A stretch of DNA of 64,000 bases. Source: Sipunculus nudus. Its lineage: Eukaryota; Annelida; Sipuncula; Golfingiida; Sipunculidae. How positions within the stretch are numbered: position 1 is the stretch's first letter; the number at the start of each line of letters is the position of its first letter. Position numbers and translations under genes: made by a program. The stretch covers positions 38,712,401 to 38,776,400 of the forward strand of contig CM049317.1 in the NCBI GenBank assembly GCA_026874595.1, written 5' to 3'. Below the pieces are notes generated by a model. It ran no database searches. It had not been told where the DNA came from and worked only from the letters and a program-made list of their open reading frames with translations. Below are positions 10,451 through 22,598 of the stretch, piece after piece.

Positions 10451-13400
10451 GGAGGAACTGTGTGACTGAGGTGTAGCCACAGAGGAACTGTGTGACTGAG
10501 GTGTAGCCACAGAGGAACTGTGTGACTGAGGTGTAGCCACAGAGGAACTGTGTGACTGAGGTGTCGCCACAGAGGAACTGTGTGACTGAGGTGTCGCCAC
10601 AGAGGAACTGTGTGACTGAGGTGTAGCCACAGAGGAACTGTGTGACTGAGGTGTAGCCACAGAGGAACTATGTGACTGAGGTGTAGCCACATAGAGGATC
10701 TGTGTGACTGAGGTGTAGCCACAGAGGAACTGTGTGACTGAGGTGTAGCCACAGAGGAACTGTGTGACTGAGGTGTAGCCACAGAGGAACTGTGTGACTG
10801 AGGTGTAGCCACAGAGGAACTGTGTGACTGAGATGTAGCCACAGAGGAACTGTGTGACTGAGATGTAGCCACAGAGGAACTGTGTGACTAAGGTGTAGCC
10901 ACAGACAAACTGTGTGACTAAAGTGTAGCCACACAGGAACTGCGTGACTAAGGTGTAGCCACAGAGGAACTGTTTGACTAAGGTGTAGCCACAGGAGAAC
11001 TATGTGACTGAGGTGTAGCAACAGAGGAACAACATGACTGAGGTGTCGCCACAGAGGAACTATGTGACTGAGGTGTAGCCACAGAGGAACAGCGTGTCTA
11101 AGGTGTAGCCACAGAGGAACAGTGACTTAGTGTAGCCACAGAGGAACTGTGTGACTAAGGTGTAGCCACAGAGGAACTGTGTGACTAAAGTGTAGCCACA
11201 CAGAAACTGCGTGACTAAGGTGTAGCCACAGAGGAACTATGTGACTGAGGTGTAGCCACAGAGGAACTGTGTAACTAAGCTGTAGCCACAGAGGAACTGT
11301 GTGATTAAAGTGTAGCCACAGAGGAACTGTGTGACTAAGGTGTAGCCACAGAGGAACTGTGTGACTAAAGTGTAGCCACACAGAAACTGCGTGACTAAGG
11401 TGTAGCCACAGAGGAACTGTGTGACTAAGGTGTAGCCACAGGGGAACTATGTGACTGAAGTGTAGCCACACAGAAACTGCGTGACTAAGGTGTACCCACA
11501 GAGGAACAACATGACTGAGGTGAAGTCACAAAGAAACTGTGTGACTGAGGTGTAGCCACAGAGGAACTGTGTGACTAAAGTGTAGCCACAGGGGAACTGT
11601 TTGACTAAGGTGTAGCCACAGGAGAACTATGTGACTGAGGTGTAGCAACAGAGGAACAACATGACTGAGGTGTCGCCACAGAGGAACTATGTGACTGAGG
11701 TGTAGCCACAGAGGAACAGCGTGTCTAAGGTGTAGCCACAGAGGAACAGTGACTTAGTGTAGCCACAGAGGAACTGTGTGACTAAGGTGTAGCCACAGAG
11801 GAACTGTGTGACTAAAGTGTAGCCACACAGAAACTGCGTGACTAAGGTGTAGCCACAGAGGAACTATGTGACTGAGGTGTAGCCACAGAGGAACTGTGTA
11901 ACTAAGCTGTAGCCACAGAGGAACTGTGTGATTAAAGTGTAGCCACAGAGGAACTGTGTGACTAAGGTGTAGCCACAGAGGAACTGTGTGACTAAAGTGT
12001 AGCCACACAGAAACTGCGTGACTAAGGTGTAGCCACAGAGGAACTGTGTGACTAAGGTGTAGCCACAGGGGAACTATGTGACTGAAGTGTAGCCACACAG
12101 AAACTGCGTGACTAAGGTGTACCCACAGAGGAACAACATGACTGAGGTGAAGTCACAAAGAAACTGTGTGACTGAGGTGTAGCCACAGAGGAACTGTGTG
12201 ACTAAAGTGAAGCCACAGGGGAACTATGTGACTGAGGTGTAGCCACAGAGGAACAGCGTGTCTAAGGTGTAGCCACAGAGGAACAGTGACTTAGTGTAGC
12301 CACAGAGGAACTGTGTAACTAAGGTGTAGCCACAGAGGAACTGTGTGATTAAAGTGAAGTCACACAGAAACTGCGTGACTAAGTTGTAGCCACAAAGGAA
12401 CTGTGTGACTAAAGTGTAGCCACAGGGGAACTATGTGACTGAGGTGTAGCCGCACAGGAACTGTGTGACTGAGGTGTAGCCACAGAAGAACAGCATATCT
12501 AAGGTGTAGCCACAGAGGAACTGCCTAAGGTTTAGCCACAGAGGAACTGTGTGACTAAGGTGTAGCCACAGAGGAACTGTGTGACTAAGGTGTAGCCACA
12601 CAGAAACTGCGTGACTAAGGTGTAGCCACTGAGGAACAACATGACTGAGGTGTAGCCACAAAGAAACTGGGTGACTAAGGTGTAGCCACAGAGGAACAGT
12701 GTGTCTATGGCGTAGCCACAGAGGAACAGAGTGACTTAGGTGTAGCCACAGAGGAACTGCATGACTGAGATGTAGCCACAGAGGAACTGTGTGGCTAAGG
12801 TGTAGCCACAGAGGAACTGTGTGACTAAGCTGTAGCCACACAACAACTGCTTGACTAAGGTGTAGTCACACAAAAACTGCGTGACTAAGATACAGCCACA
12901 GACGAACTGTGTGACTAAGGTGTAGTCACAGAGGAACTGTGTGACGGAGGTGTAGCCACAGAGGAACTGTGTGACTAAGGTGTAGCCACAGAGGAACTGT
13001 GTGACTGAGATGTAGCCACAGAGGGACAGCATGTCTAAGGTGTAGCCAAAGAGAACTGTGTGACTAAGGTGTAGCCATAGAGGAACTGTGTGACTGAGGT
13101 GTAGCCACAGAGGAACTGTGTGACTAAGGTGTAGCCACAGGGGAACTATGTGACTGAGGTGTGGTCACACAGAAACTGCATGACAAAGATGCAGCCACAG
13201 ACGAACTGTGTGACTAAGGTGTAGTCATAGAGGAACTATGTGACAGGTGTAGCCACAGAGGAACTGTGTGACTGAGGTGTCGCCACAGAGGAATTGTGTG
13301 ACGGAGGTGTAGCCACAGAGGAACTGCACAACTAAGGTGTAGCCACAGAGGAACTGTGTGACTGAGGTGTAGCCACAGGAGAACTGTTTGACTGAGGTGT

Positions 13401-13482
13401 AGCCAATGAGGAACTGCAAGACTGAGATGTAGCATCAGAGGAACTTTGTGACAGAGGTGTATCCACAGAGGAACTGCATGAT
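10451..13482 (+). repeat. 30-nt minisatellite, about 100 copies
   Basis: A 3.0-kb array in LIG4 intron 7. The unit is GTAGCCACAGAGGAACTGTG followed by TGACTGAGGT; substitutions (CTAAGG for CTGAGG, GGGGAAC for GAGGAAC) spread in blocks. Each unit has the inverted pair CACAG and CTGTG around AGGAA. Because 30 is divisible by 3, long open frames appear on the minus strand in all registers; they are repeat artefacts (WLHLSHTVPL repeats). An internal 627-bp segment is duplicated almost exactly (about 10972-11598 and 11599-12215). Confidence 0.95.
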
Positions 13483-14396
13483 AAAAGTCTTGTGGCATCA
13501 CTGTTGATTACAATATAAATTGGACCTGCACAAATCATGGAATGCACAAAGATCTGGTATGATAAAAAAATATCTCCCTTATCTGGTTATGACTGCCAAA
13601 GAAAGATCTCACATAAAGCCAACTGATGCAAGTACATGTAGCTGATGAATATGCCAGAGGGGGCTCGCTCAAATATTTTAACCTGGCTAAAGCTGGTGGG
13701 GAGCTCTGATTGGTCGGTCCTTGATGACAAGCTATGCTCTTTAATAATGATCTGCCAGTGGCCATTTGAGATGACCTAAGGTTTGCTAATCATAAGAAAC
13801 CCAACACTTGAACATGCAAAAGTGGCCCATACAAAATGGCACGGACATACAAGGCTTAAATGAGGAAATGACTAAAACACTATATTTCAGCATGCGAACC
13901 ATGCATGTAACTGTTAATATGAAATTGGTCTCCTTATATCATTAAGCGTTAAACTTGCTATCTTCGGGGAACTCACTATATCTACCTATTTTTAAATCAA
14001 GTATACTTAAATATGCATTCTGATAATTCAATTTTGGGTTTCCAAGATTTCTCTGGACACTCCCTGCATCTTAATTTAGAAGTTCCAAGGTCTGAGAGAT
14101 ATGATATGTGCCCGGTTATAGCCAGACAGATGGACAGGCAGACAAGGGAAAAAAGCGCATCCCAATAGTTCAAATGACTAACAGTCACCTGAGATGAAAA
14201 AGATTAAAAACTTTCATCATTAACATGACCCTACTTCCATGTGACAATTTTAAACTAATAATGTCTAATTTATTTCATTCTAGGCACGTTAATATTACTG
14301 ATGGGCAAACAGATGGTCATGTCAGTTTTTGTAAAACTTTCACTTTACATTTACATTCATAACAGACTTCAGTTACATATCAGTGACATGACTCAC
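13483..14396. other. LIG4 intron 7 near exon 7
   Basis: Unique sequence, except for a decayed hairpin-family tail at about 14040-14190 (CCAAGATTTCTCTGG, degenerate GACAGATGGACAGGCAGAC, then a weak AAATGACTAACAGTCACCTGA hairpin). No gene is seen. Confidence 0.45.
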
Positions 14397-14542
14397 TAAT
14401 GACACGGGTTGTAGGGTTGTATCCCACCATCTCACCGTCCAAGATACAGCTGATCACATCCTCCTTGAAGCAGTTATGTATATATGGCACCAGGTTACCA
14501 TCAAATGGGTTAGACCCAAAGGAAGAAGTGTAGTCATTACCA
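14397..14542 (-). CDS. LIG4: LIG4 exon 7 (residues 290-339), motif III
   Basis: A 146-nt exon with acceptor TGTTTCAG and donor A/GTGAGT (phase 1). It contains LVPYIHNCFKEDVISCILDG and EMVGYNP. ILDGEM (323-328) is nucleotidyltransferase motif III, with the acidic residue that helps bind metal and substrate. The junction with exon 8 rebuilds Ser339, keeping the alignment to human gap-free. Confidence 0.96.
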
Positions 14543-16815
14543 CTGAAACAACACAAGTTCTGCAGCAAAATCCAGATGCTTTGTAGTTTTATCCGTTATG
14601 CCAAGAAATGAAAAGTTTTATAAGAGCAGATCAAATATAATTCCATACTTTTGAAATTCCTGCTCAATTTGCACACTCAAAAGAGGTGCCTTGAGTTGCC
14701 TTGAAAAATACATTTTAGTATTTCCAAAACAAATGGATGATGGATGACAAGTACCGTTTAAATGATTGAAGATGAAAGTACTCATGTGAAAAAAAAACAT
14801 TTTTCACTCTTCTGGATTTTATATTTTATGTATAAATGCCAGAACATGAAATTTTCTGCTAAATTTAAGCGAACAAAAATACACATCTGAGAAATTAATC
14901 TTTTGCAATATTTAAAAAAAAGAAATACAAAGAATTATTCAAAGGAATAAACTGGTTTAATTGTCCTGAACACCATAAACAATGTTATTCAAGGGATCAT
15001 GGGTCACGGTGCTCAGCTGAATTTTGAAAAATGTTAGCAAAAGCAAAATTTCTATTTCTATTGTTTTATTGTTTTTATATATATGTTTTGAAAAGCTAAA
15101 GGAAATGGCCATGCAATTTTGTGATGATAAAATACTAAATATATGTCTGCTTAATTAATGCTCTGACATGACTGTCACAAAAAACAAGTTAAGGTGTTTT
15201 AGATAAGGTGCTGCTATGACTTCATGAGTGCTCAAAATCACACTTTTTGCCCAGTCCTTAGAAAATATGTTACAGACACTTATTTAGGGTTACCAAGATG
15301 ATTTTACCGGGAACTCCTTAGATGCTAATTCTAAGTTTTAAATTCCAACATCAACTATTTGTACCCATCTGACTAATAGGGTGCTAAAATCATGTTCTTT
15401 CACATAGCTCGCGGAAAATAGGTCACAGTGACATTATTTCAGGTTTTTAGTTTGACAGGAACTTCAGGTGTAATAATGCATCGAAAAATAGCGTCATTGA
15501 ATTGCAGCCCTTCAATTAAATTGTAATCTATTCTAGACATCCATATGATTCATTTGGATTCTTATTTATTTGGCATCTTAAATGTTTCTATGGACTGCTT
15601 AAAACTTTCATAAATGTGCAGTGTATGATTGTTTCCAAGCAAAAAACAACAAAGGAATTCATCCAACATTTATCATGAACAAATACTTTCACTTCTGTCT
15701 GCTAATGAGATATAATTTATCATTTTTTTAAATGAAGAAAGATCGTTTTTTGGCCCTACAGTTGCCTGTTTGCACGAGCATGAAGAGAGGTCGGTGGTTT
15801 TCTATGAGTCAGATTTTTGGCAGAGAGACGGAGAATTCTCAGGGAGTTTCATTTGAACAGACAGACCATAAACATAGCTTTTGGTAAGTTTTTACCCGCA
15901 AAAAGGATGAGATTGGGTAGGGATTATTAATAATTTGTCGTCCTTTTCACATGTGAAATTTTATCTAAAGCTTTATTATATGACTCTCATAATTTTCCTT
16001 GATAATCTCTGTCTCTCCATTAAGTAGTATTAGAAGTTTTGTCTTGTCACCATCTACCCGGGAATTTGGAAACCATACCACATGGGCTTTTAAAACTTGA
16101 CAGGTACTTCTGGCAAAATAAAGCCTATATAAAGCATAGAAACTGAAGGCTTGTGTGTTAAATTAAACAAAATGATAACATCAGTAACAGAAAATGTCAT
16201 TTATTATCTAAGTTTGTATTTTTCTGTTTAAATATTAAAATTATTTTTCTTTTTATCATTATATAATATTTAAAATTTATAATTATTATTTTAATTATCA
16301 TTTTATAAATATATATTTAATATACTCAATGACAATATATTTCCATGACAAAGACTGAAGCAATCAATAATTTGTCAATAAAAAAAAGTCTTAATAAAAA
16401 ATTGCCTTACCTACCCTATGTTTTGGCAATGTAATCAGAAATAAAGCCCCATTGTCTGTCAGTGTTGTCAAGGGACACACAAACTGCCATTGCAGGCTTT
16501 AAGGACTTAGTAAGGAGCAAGGACCAAATATTTAAGTACCTGTAAGTGCTAATTTCATTTCACATACAGCTTTATGTTATGCATTAATAAACATGTTTGA
16601 GAAATAAATTGTTCCTTTACTTATTTATATTAATTACAATCAATTGTGGTAAATTATTTGTTTTTATTTTAAAAAGGCTGAAAATCACAAATTGAAGGCA
16701 AAGAACTAAGAATCGAATCAAAGCCCCCTCACAATTCAGAGGCCTAACAGGAACCTCCATCTTAATGAAATAAAAAGTTTCTAGGTACAACTGTAACCAA
16801 TCATGCAAATCTGTT
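14543..16815. other. LIG4 intron 6, right-flank part
   Basis: AT-rich, mostly unique. A family E head is at about 14996-15030 (GGATCATGGGTCACGGTGCT) and its body runs to about 15190. Fragments of the ~200-bp tandem family follow (GGGTGCTAAAATCATGTTCT at 15380). 16240-16330 is very AT-rich. No gene is seen. Confidence 0.45.
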
Positions 16816-18035
16816 TTATAGGGTGCTCAAATCATGTTCTTTCACATATCTTGCGGAATATATGTCACAGTGACCCTTTTCTAGATGTCCAAGGAGACTT
16901 TACAATGACCTCCCTTTACATTAAGAAAGACAGAAAATGGGTCATCAAGACATAATCTCACATGCTGAAGGAGAAGTTGAAGGTTCTAGGTCAAACCATA
17001 AAGATCTGTGCCAATCTGATTTTATCAGTGCTAAAATCATGTATTCTCCCTATAGCTCACAGAATATAGGTCATAGTGACCTAATTTTCAGTTTTCAAAG
17101 GAGGCTTGCCAAGGACATCCATGGATGTCATATTACCAGGTTCTAGGTCCAGCAGCAAAGTTTTGTGCTTTGTCCGACTGTCTCGGTGCTTTGTCTGACT
17201 GTCTCGGTGCTTTGTCTGTCTCGGTGCTTTGTCTGACTGTCTCGGTGCTTTGTCTGACTGTCTCGGTGCTTTGTCTGACTGTCTCGGTGCTTTGTCCGAC
17301 TGTCTCGGTGCTTTGTCTGACTGTCTCGGTGCTTAAAATCAAGTTTTTGGCCAGTAGCTCACAGTATATAGACTACCATGACCTAACTTTAAGTTTCCAT
17401 GGATATTTGCCCAAGACTTCCCCGGATGTTATGTTAGAAGACTCTAAAGCTAGCATTTTGTAAATACCTGACTGTCTGGGTGCTCATATTCATATTTTTG
17501 GCCAGTTACCTGCAGAATATAGGTCACCATGACCTAGTTTCAGGTTTCCAGGGAGATTTACCAAGCACCTCCCTGAATTTCTAGAAGATTCTAGGCAAAA
17601 TGGGTACAATCTGTACCCTGTCTGACTCACTGGGTGCTTAAAATTATGATTTCAGCCAATATTTTGCAAAAAAATATAGGTCATTATGAAATAATTTTAG
17701 CTTTCCAAGGAGATGTGCCTCTGACCTCCCTGGATTTTCAGTTAGAAGTTTCTATGTCTGATGGTTATGGTTAGTTAATGGCTGCACTACTTTGTATCAA
17801 ATTTTTCATTATTCTGGGGTGCAATAATAGGCCCTGTAACTCAGAGAATATATGTCACACTGATCAAATTTCAGATGTCCACGGAGATTTTTTATGGACC
17901 TTCATGGATGCCCAATAAGAAGTTTTTTAGGTCAAGCATTATAATATGTGCTGTGTTAACAGACAACCAGAGAGAAGGACGATGGACAAAAAGCCTTTGC
18001 TATATTTCAAATGACTCTCAGTCAGCTGAGCTAAA
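16816..18035 (+). repeat. Decayed ~200-bp tandem element with hairpin end
   Basis: Monomers of about 200 bp share GGGTGCTCAAATCATG, CAGAATATAGGTCACCATGA and CCAAGGAGACTT. The last monomer runs into a decayed ACAGACAACCAGAGAG tail and the hairpin near 18003-18032 (ATGACTCTCAGTCAGCTGAG), then CTAAAA. The monomers share wording with family A (GGATATGGGTAACAGAGACC type), so this is probably an older relative. Confidence 0.65.
17158..17335 (+). repeat. 21-nt minisatellite, about 8 copies
   Basis: Units of CTGTCTCGGTGCTTTGTCTGA, eight in a row with one shortened copy, inserted within a monomer of the ~200-bp element. The unit is itself built from the GGTGCT and GTCTGACTG words at the monomer junction, so it seems to be a local expansion. 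As 21 is divisible by 3, both strands stay open (STETVRQ repeats); not a gene. Confidence 0.9.
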
Positions 18036-19165
18036 AGGTTTTGTACACTGGAGTTCTCAGTTTAATATACATGCAACATTTAAGTAAAACTGATTTACAA
18101 GGGACCCATGGGTCACATCGCCCAGTTGAATTTTGGAAGATTTTGGCAAACGTAAAATATACTTATTTTTTTTTTATATATATACATAAGCATTTGAAAA
18201 GCTAGGAAGAAATGGCCCTGCTTACTGGTGATAATCGAAAATTAAATATATATTTGACGAACTAATACTGTGCACTTTTTATGGACTATATCAAAGGTGT
18301 AGGAGTCTCTCATGATCAAATATTTTTTATCATTATTTCACCAATGTGACAGTAATATTTGCATAAAATAACCATGTGAATGTATGAATACCTGTCAAAT
18401 ATAGAATAAGGCAGAAAGTTAAAGTTAACTGAAAAAAATTCTGTAAATTTTTTTTAAATTACATTTTCAAATGGGCATAAACTAAATCTGATAAGTATAT
18501 ATTTTACTGTGTAATACATAAAAATTGTGACCTGAAACCATTTAATAATGCAATATGGAAAAAAAAACACTATATGTGCCTATACATTTGCAATATAACA
18601 TATGTAACCGAATATTTAAGCTGATTCACAATTCTAAATTGCATCACCATGTATTCTTAATTTGGTCAGATAACACCTTATGCATACACATTATTTATTT
18701 TTTACCACAACAAGTGACCCAGGGGTCAAGATGCTGAGCTCTCAAGAAAGGCATTCACAAAAGGAATTTTGCTATCTGAATGCAAAATTTTGTAGGTGGT
18801 ATCCGAAATTCAACTTATGCATAGCTCAAAGGATTTGAGTAATAGAGACCAAAGTTCATGTTCCCAAGGAGATTTTTCATGGACTTTTCGGTGTCAAGTT
18901 AGAAGATCTTAGGTGCAATGGTTTCAGTTAAAGGGTGACCACATCTTTGAAAATCTCAAAAATAAAGAAAAAATGCGTAAAATATTTTTTTATACCCAGG
19001 TGGCACCACCAGTCTGCAGGAACTGATGAAACAGTCCATGATGAATATGCATGCAAAGAATCATGGTGAACAATGCAATCGTTGTTCAGATACTGTAGCT
19101 TTTGTAATAAATTTTTAATTATTCTGGGGGGTACTTCTGGGCCCCATAGCTTGGAGAATAGCCTA
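18036..19165 (+). repeat. Family E copies and one isolated family A monomer
   Basis: Family E heads at 18099-18135 (AAGGGACCCATGGGTCACAT) and 18711-18740. A single 336-bp-type monomer lies at about 18780-19160, with GGTGGCACCACCAGTCTGCA near 18999. No gene is seen. Confidence 0.65.
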
Positions 19166-20470
19166 AATTTGTAGGTATTTTTTTAAATATTAGATTTTAA
19201 CAGACTGAATCCTTATGTGTACATGCTGTAAAAATCAAATCCACAGTTCTTATAGGAAAAAAATATGCCATAGCAAAATTTAAGGTACTGTTTTCATAAT
19301 TATGCTAATAACTTAAAAAATTTACAAATTCTTATCTGATTTCTTGTATATAATTGAATCTTGATTAATACAGTTTAATGAATACAATAACAGCAGTGGT
19401 TTTCAAAGTGGGCAGTTTTGAAGTGTATCAATAGGTTTTCACTGGAAAACAGAGGTTTGTGGTGCCACAAAAGTGTTGTGACCTCTGACCTCATTAAATA
19501 TGCATGAATTTTGCTGCTTAATTCAGGTGAGAAATTCTATTGGTAAATATGTAAAATTAGTTTCATGAAAATCCATAGTGACCTCTGACCTTTTTAAATA
19601 TGTGCTGATTTTATCGCGATGAAAGCACAAAGTAGCTATCATAAGGACACTACAAAGCAGCCTGGTAACCTCTGACCTCATGAATATGTGTGAAATCTGC
19701 TGAGAATTTAAGTGAGGTGAGAACCTCTATTGGTAAAAATGTATAATCAGTTTCATGAAACTCCATAGGATTTTTGATAAGTCACCAAGGAGCCTCCAAA
19801 GTGCAATGACTTCTGACCTCATTAAATATGAGTTGATTTTGCTGAAAATCAAACTTAGGTGAGATATTTTATTAATTAACTTTTCATATGAGTTTTATCA
19901 AAATCCTTCATATTCTTTGTAAGTTAATGCGGCAACAGCACAAAGTAGCCTAGTGACCTATGACCTTATCAAATAAGCATGGATTTTGCAGATAACTGAA
20001 CTAGGGTGAGATAATATGGTGGTAAATAGTTATTGTGAGTTTGGTGAAAATCCATCAAAGCCCTGGAAAGTTAATGCGGCGTCACTGAAAGTGACCGGAT
20101 GGACGGATGGTGGGTATACCATAATACTCCCATCATAAGAGGCATGTATAATAAAACAGACAAGCAGTTTTGATATTAGGCAGTCCTGAAGTGTAACAAC
20201 AGGTTTTTTTTCTGAAACTGAGGTGTTCCCTTAATTTCTTGAAGCAACTAAGTGCAGTGACCAAGTTTGGTAGGAGAACTTAGGATCATGAAACTACATG
20301 TAGGTCAAATTTTGGATTTGTAGGTCTTATGGTTTCAAATCATGCCAGTCTAAAGGATGGACAGTTGTCTGGCAGACTATGGACAAAGGATCATAACTAT
20401 AGCTCATTTGGCATACAGTCTGATGAGCTCAAATCCATGGATATAATAGAATTATGTATATATGCCGTAC
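19166..20470 (+). repeat. Family B copies flanking family F
   Basis: 19166-19457 is the 5' part of family B; 19458-20155 is family F, recognised by repeated ACCTCTGACCTCATTAAATA and the end GGTGGGTATACCATAATACT; 20156-20432 is the 3' part of another family B copy ending in a degenerate hairpin (20400-20432). The B parts overlap in content, so F does not simply split one copy. Confidence 0.65.
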
Positions 20471-20577
20471 CCTCTAGAAAAGAAGCGGTATTCATCTCCC
20501 TTTTTGTGTAGCTGCATGCGTTCTCCATCATACTTTGTTTCAATAAAGAATGGCTTCCCTTCAAAAAGCTTTTCAAC
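20471..20577 (-). CDS. LIG4: LIG4 exon 6 (residues 255-290), catalytic lysine motif I
   Basis: Exon 6 has 35 codons plus 2 nt, with acceptor TAATCAG and donor GG/GTACGG (phase 2). It carries motif I, FFIETKYDGERMQLHK, in which K269 is the lysine that becomes adenylated; the human equivalent is K273 in ETKLDGERMQ. R274 corresponds to human R278. The final Gly290 codon is completed by the first base of exon 7, giving FSRGGNDYT against human FSRNGYNYT, the same spacing. Confidence 0.97.
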
Positions 20578-21600
20578 CTGATTATGAAACACAGAAGCTA
20601 GATAAGAGGTTCCTAGCAAGTAAGTTAAATAATAACAATCATTCATGGATAAAACTCCACCAGAACCGGCTAAAGACTACTAAATAAATATTGGATAAAG
20701 ACCAGTATACTGGTCCTGAAATTCAAGAAATGTAATTTAGCTGATCTTAACTTTTTTTTTGGAGAATTTGGATTTATTCTGACAACCTGCTATCTTATTT
20801 AGCAATGAACTAGTCTCATTATTCATGCAGTCTGTAGATCAACATCCTTGTCACTACTTCTACATAAATGAGCAAAAAGTACCATAAAAATCTGCATATA
20901 TGTCAACCTCCCACAAGAGTCCAGGTGGATTTTAGAAGGGAGAAATCAAGAGAAATTTTTCTTAGCCTACTGAATCTGGTTAGGCCCAAACTTATGGCAG
21001 ATGAGCAAATGATAACCAATGTCAAGCATCAAATAAAAGTTGCATCATCATATATACTTGAGTGCATAGCTGTCTGGCTACAAACACCCACTACCTCTTC
21101 TTGCAGTGCAGGTATCATCCCTTACAGTGTAGGTAATACCCACTGGTCGCCATAATTTATAGCTGAAAGCGAAACTCTGGGCAGGCCTGCCGTGTGCGGT
21201 TATTCCAAAGTCAACGTACATGAAAATATTAACGTGGGTTCATGGTCACTTCTGGACGCTTCCAACTAAAAAGTGTAATGAATAAGTATAAACGTAAGTT
21301 AATATTACACAGAAGTCCAATTTATTACAGACATTAAACCATATTTGCTTTGAGAACTGACATTACTTAATGCCAACTATATAAAAATTTATATATTTTC
21401 CTGGAATATGCAGACACTACTGCATGAAAAGCATGGAGAAATTAAGAATCAAAAGGAAAGGAGATGAATCTCCAAGTGTTATTCAATGAATAAGTATATG
21501 ACGTAAGGCTAAGTAGCCTTCATTTTGTAATTTCAGAACAAAGTGTTAAATTGTCACCAGCATTAAAATAGTAAACTATTTTCCCACCAATGTTGTGTGA
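20578..21600. other. LIG4 intron 5, unique part
   Basis: AT-rich sequence with no recognised repeat and no convincing exon. A 95-codon open frame on the plus strand (20868-21155) has no coding look and no splice context, so it is not called. Confidence 0.4.
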
Positions 21601-22598
21601 AGAACAAGGCCTACAGGCCTAATGCAAACCTGTGCAATGGGATATACCTAAGATATAATGCTTCCATGCTTGACCATTACTTTTCAAGTACATGTGTGAC
21701 ATGTATATATGTAAAATGCAAGTACTAAACATTTTGAACTGAGCTCAAGCACCAATTACAACAAGAGCACCGCAAACATGCATAATACGCCCTTTGTGTA
21801 TCAGATGAACTCTTACCTCATTAAATATGCATGAATTTTGATTAGAAGGTAATCAGGTGAGAAAGTTTATTGGTAAATATGTATATGGAGTTTCATGAAA
21901 ATCCATAGGATTTTTGTTAAGTCACCTGTAATGACCTCCAACTTCATTGAATATGCCTGGATTTTGCTGGAAATCAAACAAGGCGAGATATTTAACTGAT
22001 TAACATTTCCAGTGAGTATTTTGTAAATCCCTCATATTCTTCTTCAGTTATCTCAGCAACAGCACAAAATAGCTATCATAATGACACTACAAAGCAGCCT
22101 GGTAACCTCTGAACTCATTAAATATGCGTGAAATCTGCTGAGAATTTAATTGAGGTGAAAATCTCTATTGGTTAATATGTATATTGAGTTTCAGGAAAAC
22201 CCACAGAATTTTTGTTAAGTCACCACTGTGCCTCCAAAGTGCGATGACCTCTGACCTCATTAAATATGGGTAGATTTACCTGGAAATCAAACTAAGGCAA
22301 GATATTTTATTGTTGAACATTTCTGATGAGTTTTATCAAATTCCTTCATTTTGTTCATAAGTTATCACAGTAACAGCACAAAGTGGCCTAGTGACCCATG
22401 ACCTTATTAAATATGAGTGGATTTTGCCGATAATTGAATTTGGACGAGATGATATGGTGTAAAGTAGTTATGGCAGGTTTGGTAAAAATCCATCAAAGCC
22501 ACAAAAAGTTATTGAGGTGACACTAAAAGTTAACGGACGGACAATTGGTGGGTATACCATAAAACTCCCATCATATGATAGGCGTATAAAAATGTCAC
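21601..22598 (+). repeat. Family G head plus a full family F copy
   Basis: 21604-21760 starts with AACAAGGCCTACAGGCCTAA (family G, palindromic head also at 43559, 43803 and 57853). 21765-22598 is family F: it starts ACATGCATAATACGCCC and ends GATAGGCGTATAAAAA, so its ends form a 7-bp inverted pair (ATACGCC and GGCGTAT). Internal units repeat CCTCATTAAATATG at about 110-bp spacing. Confidence 0.7.

Noticed and set aside
10412..13547. Many long open frames with repeated WLHLSHTVPL or CGYTSVTQFL
   Set aside because: All are registers of a 30-nt tandem repeat, whose length is divisible by three. There is no start context, splice site or non-repeat portion.
17133..17342. A 69-codon frame of STETVRQ repeats
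   Set aside because: It is the 21-nt minisatellite; both strands are open and no splice context exists.
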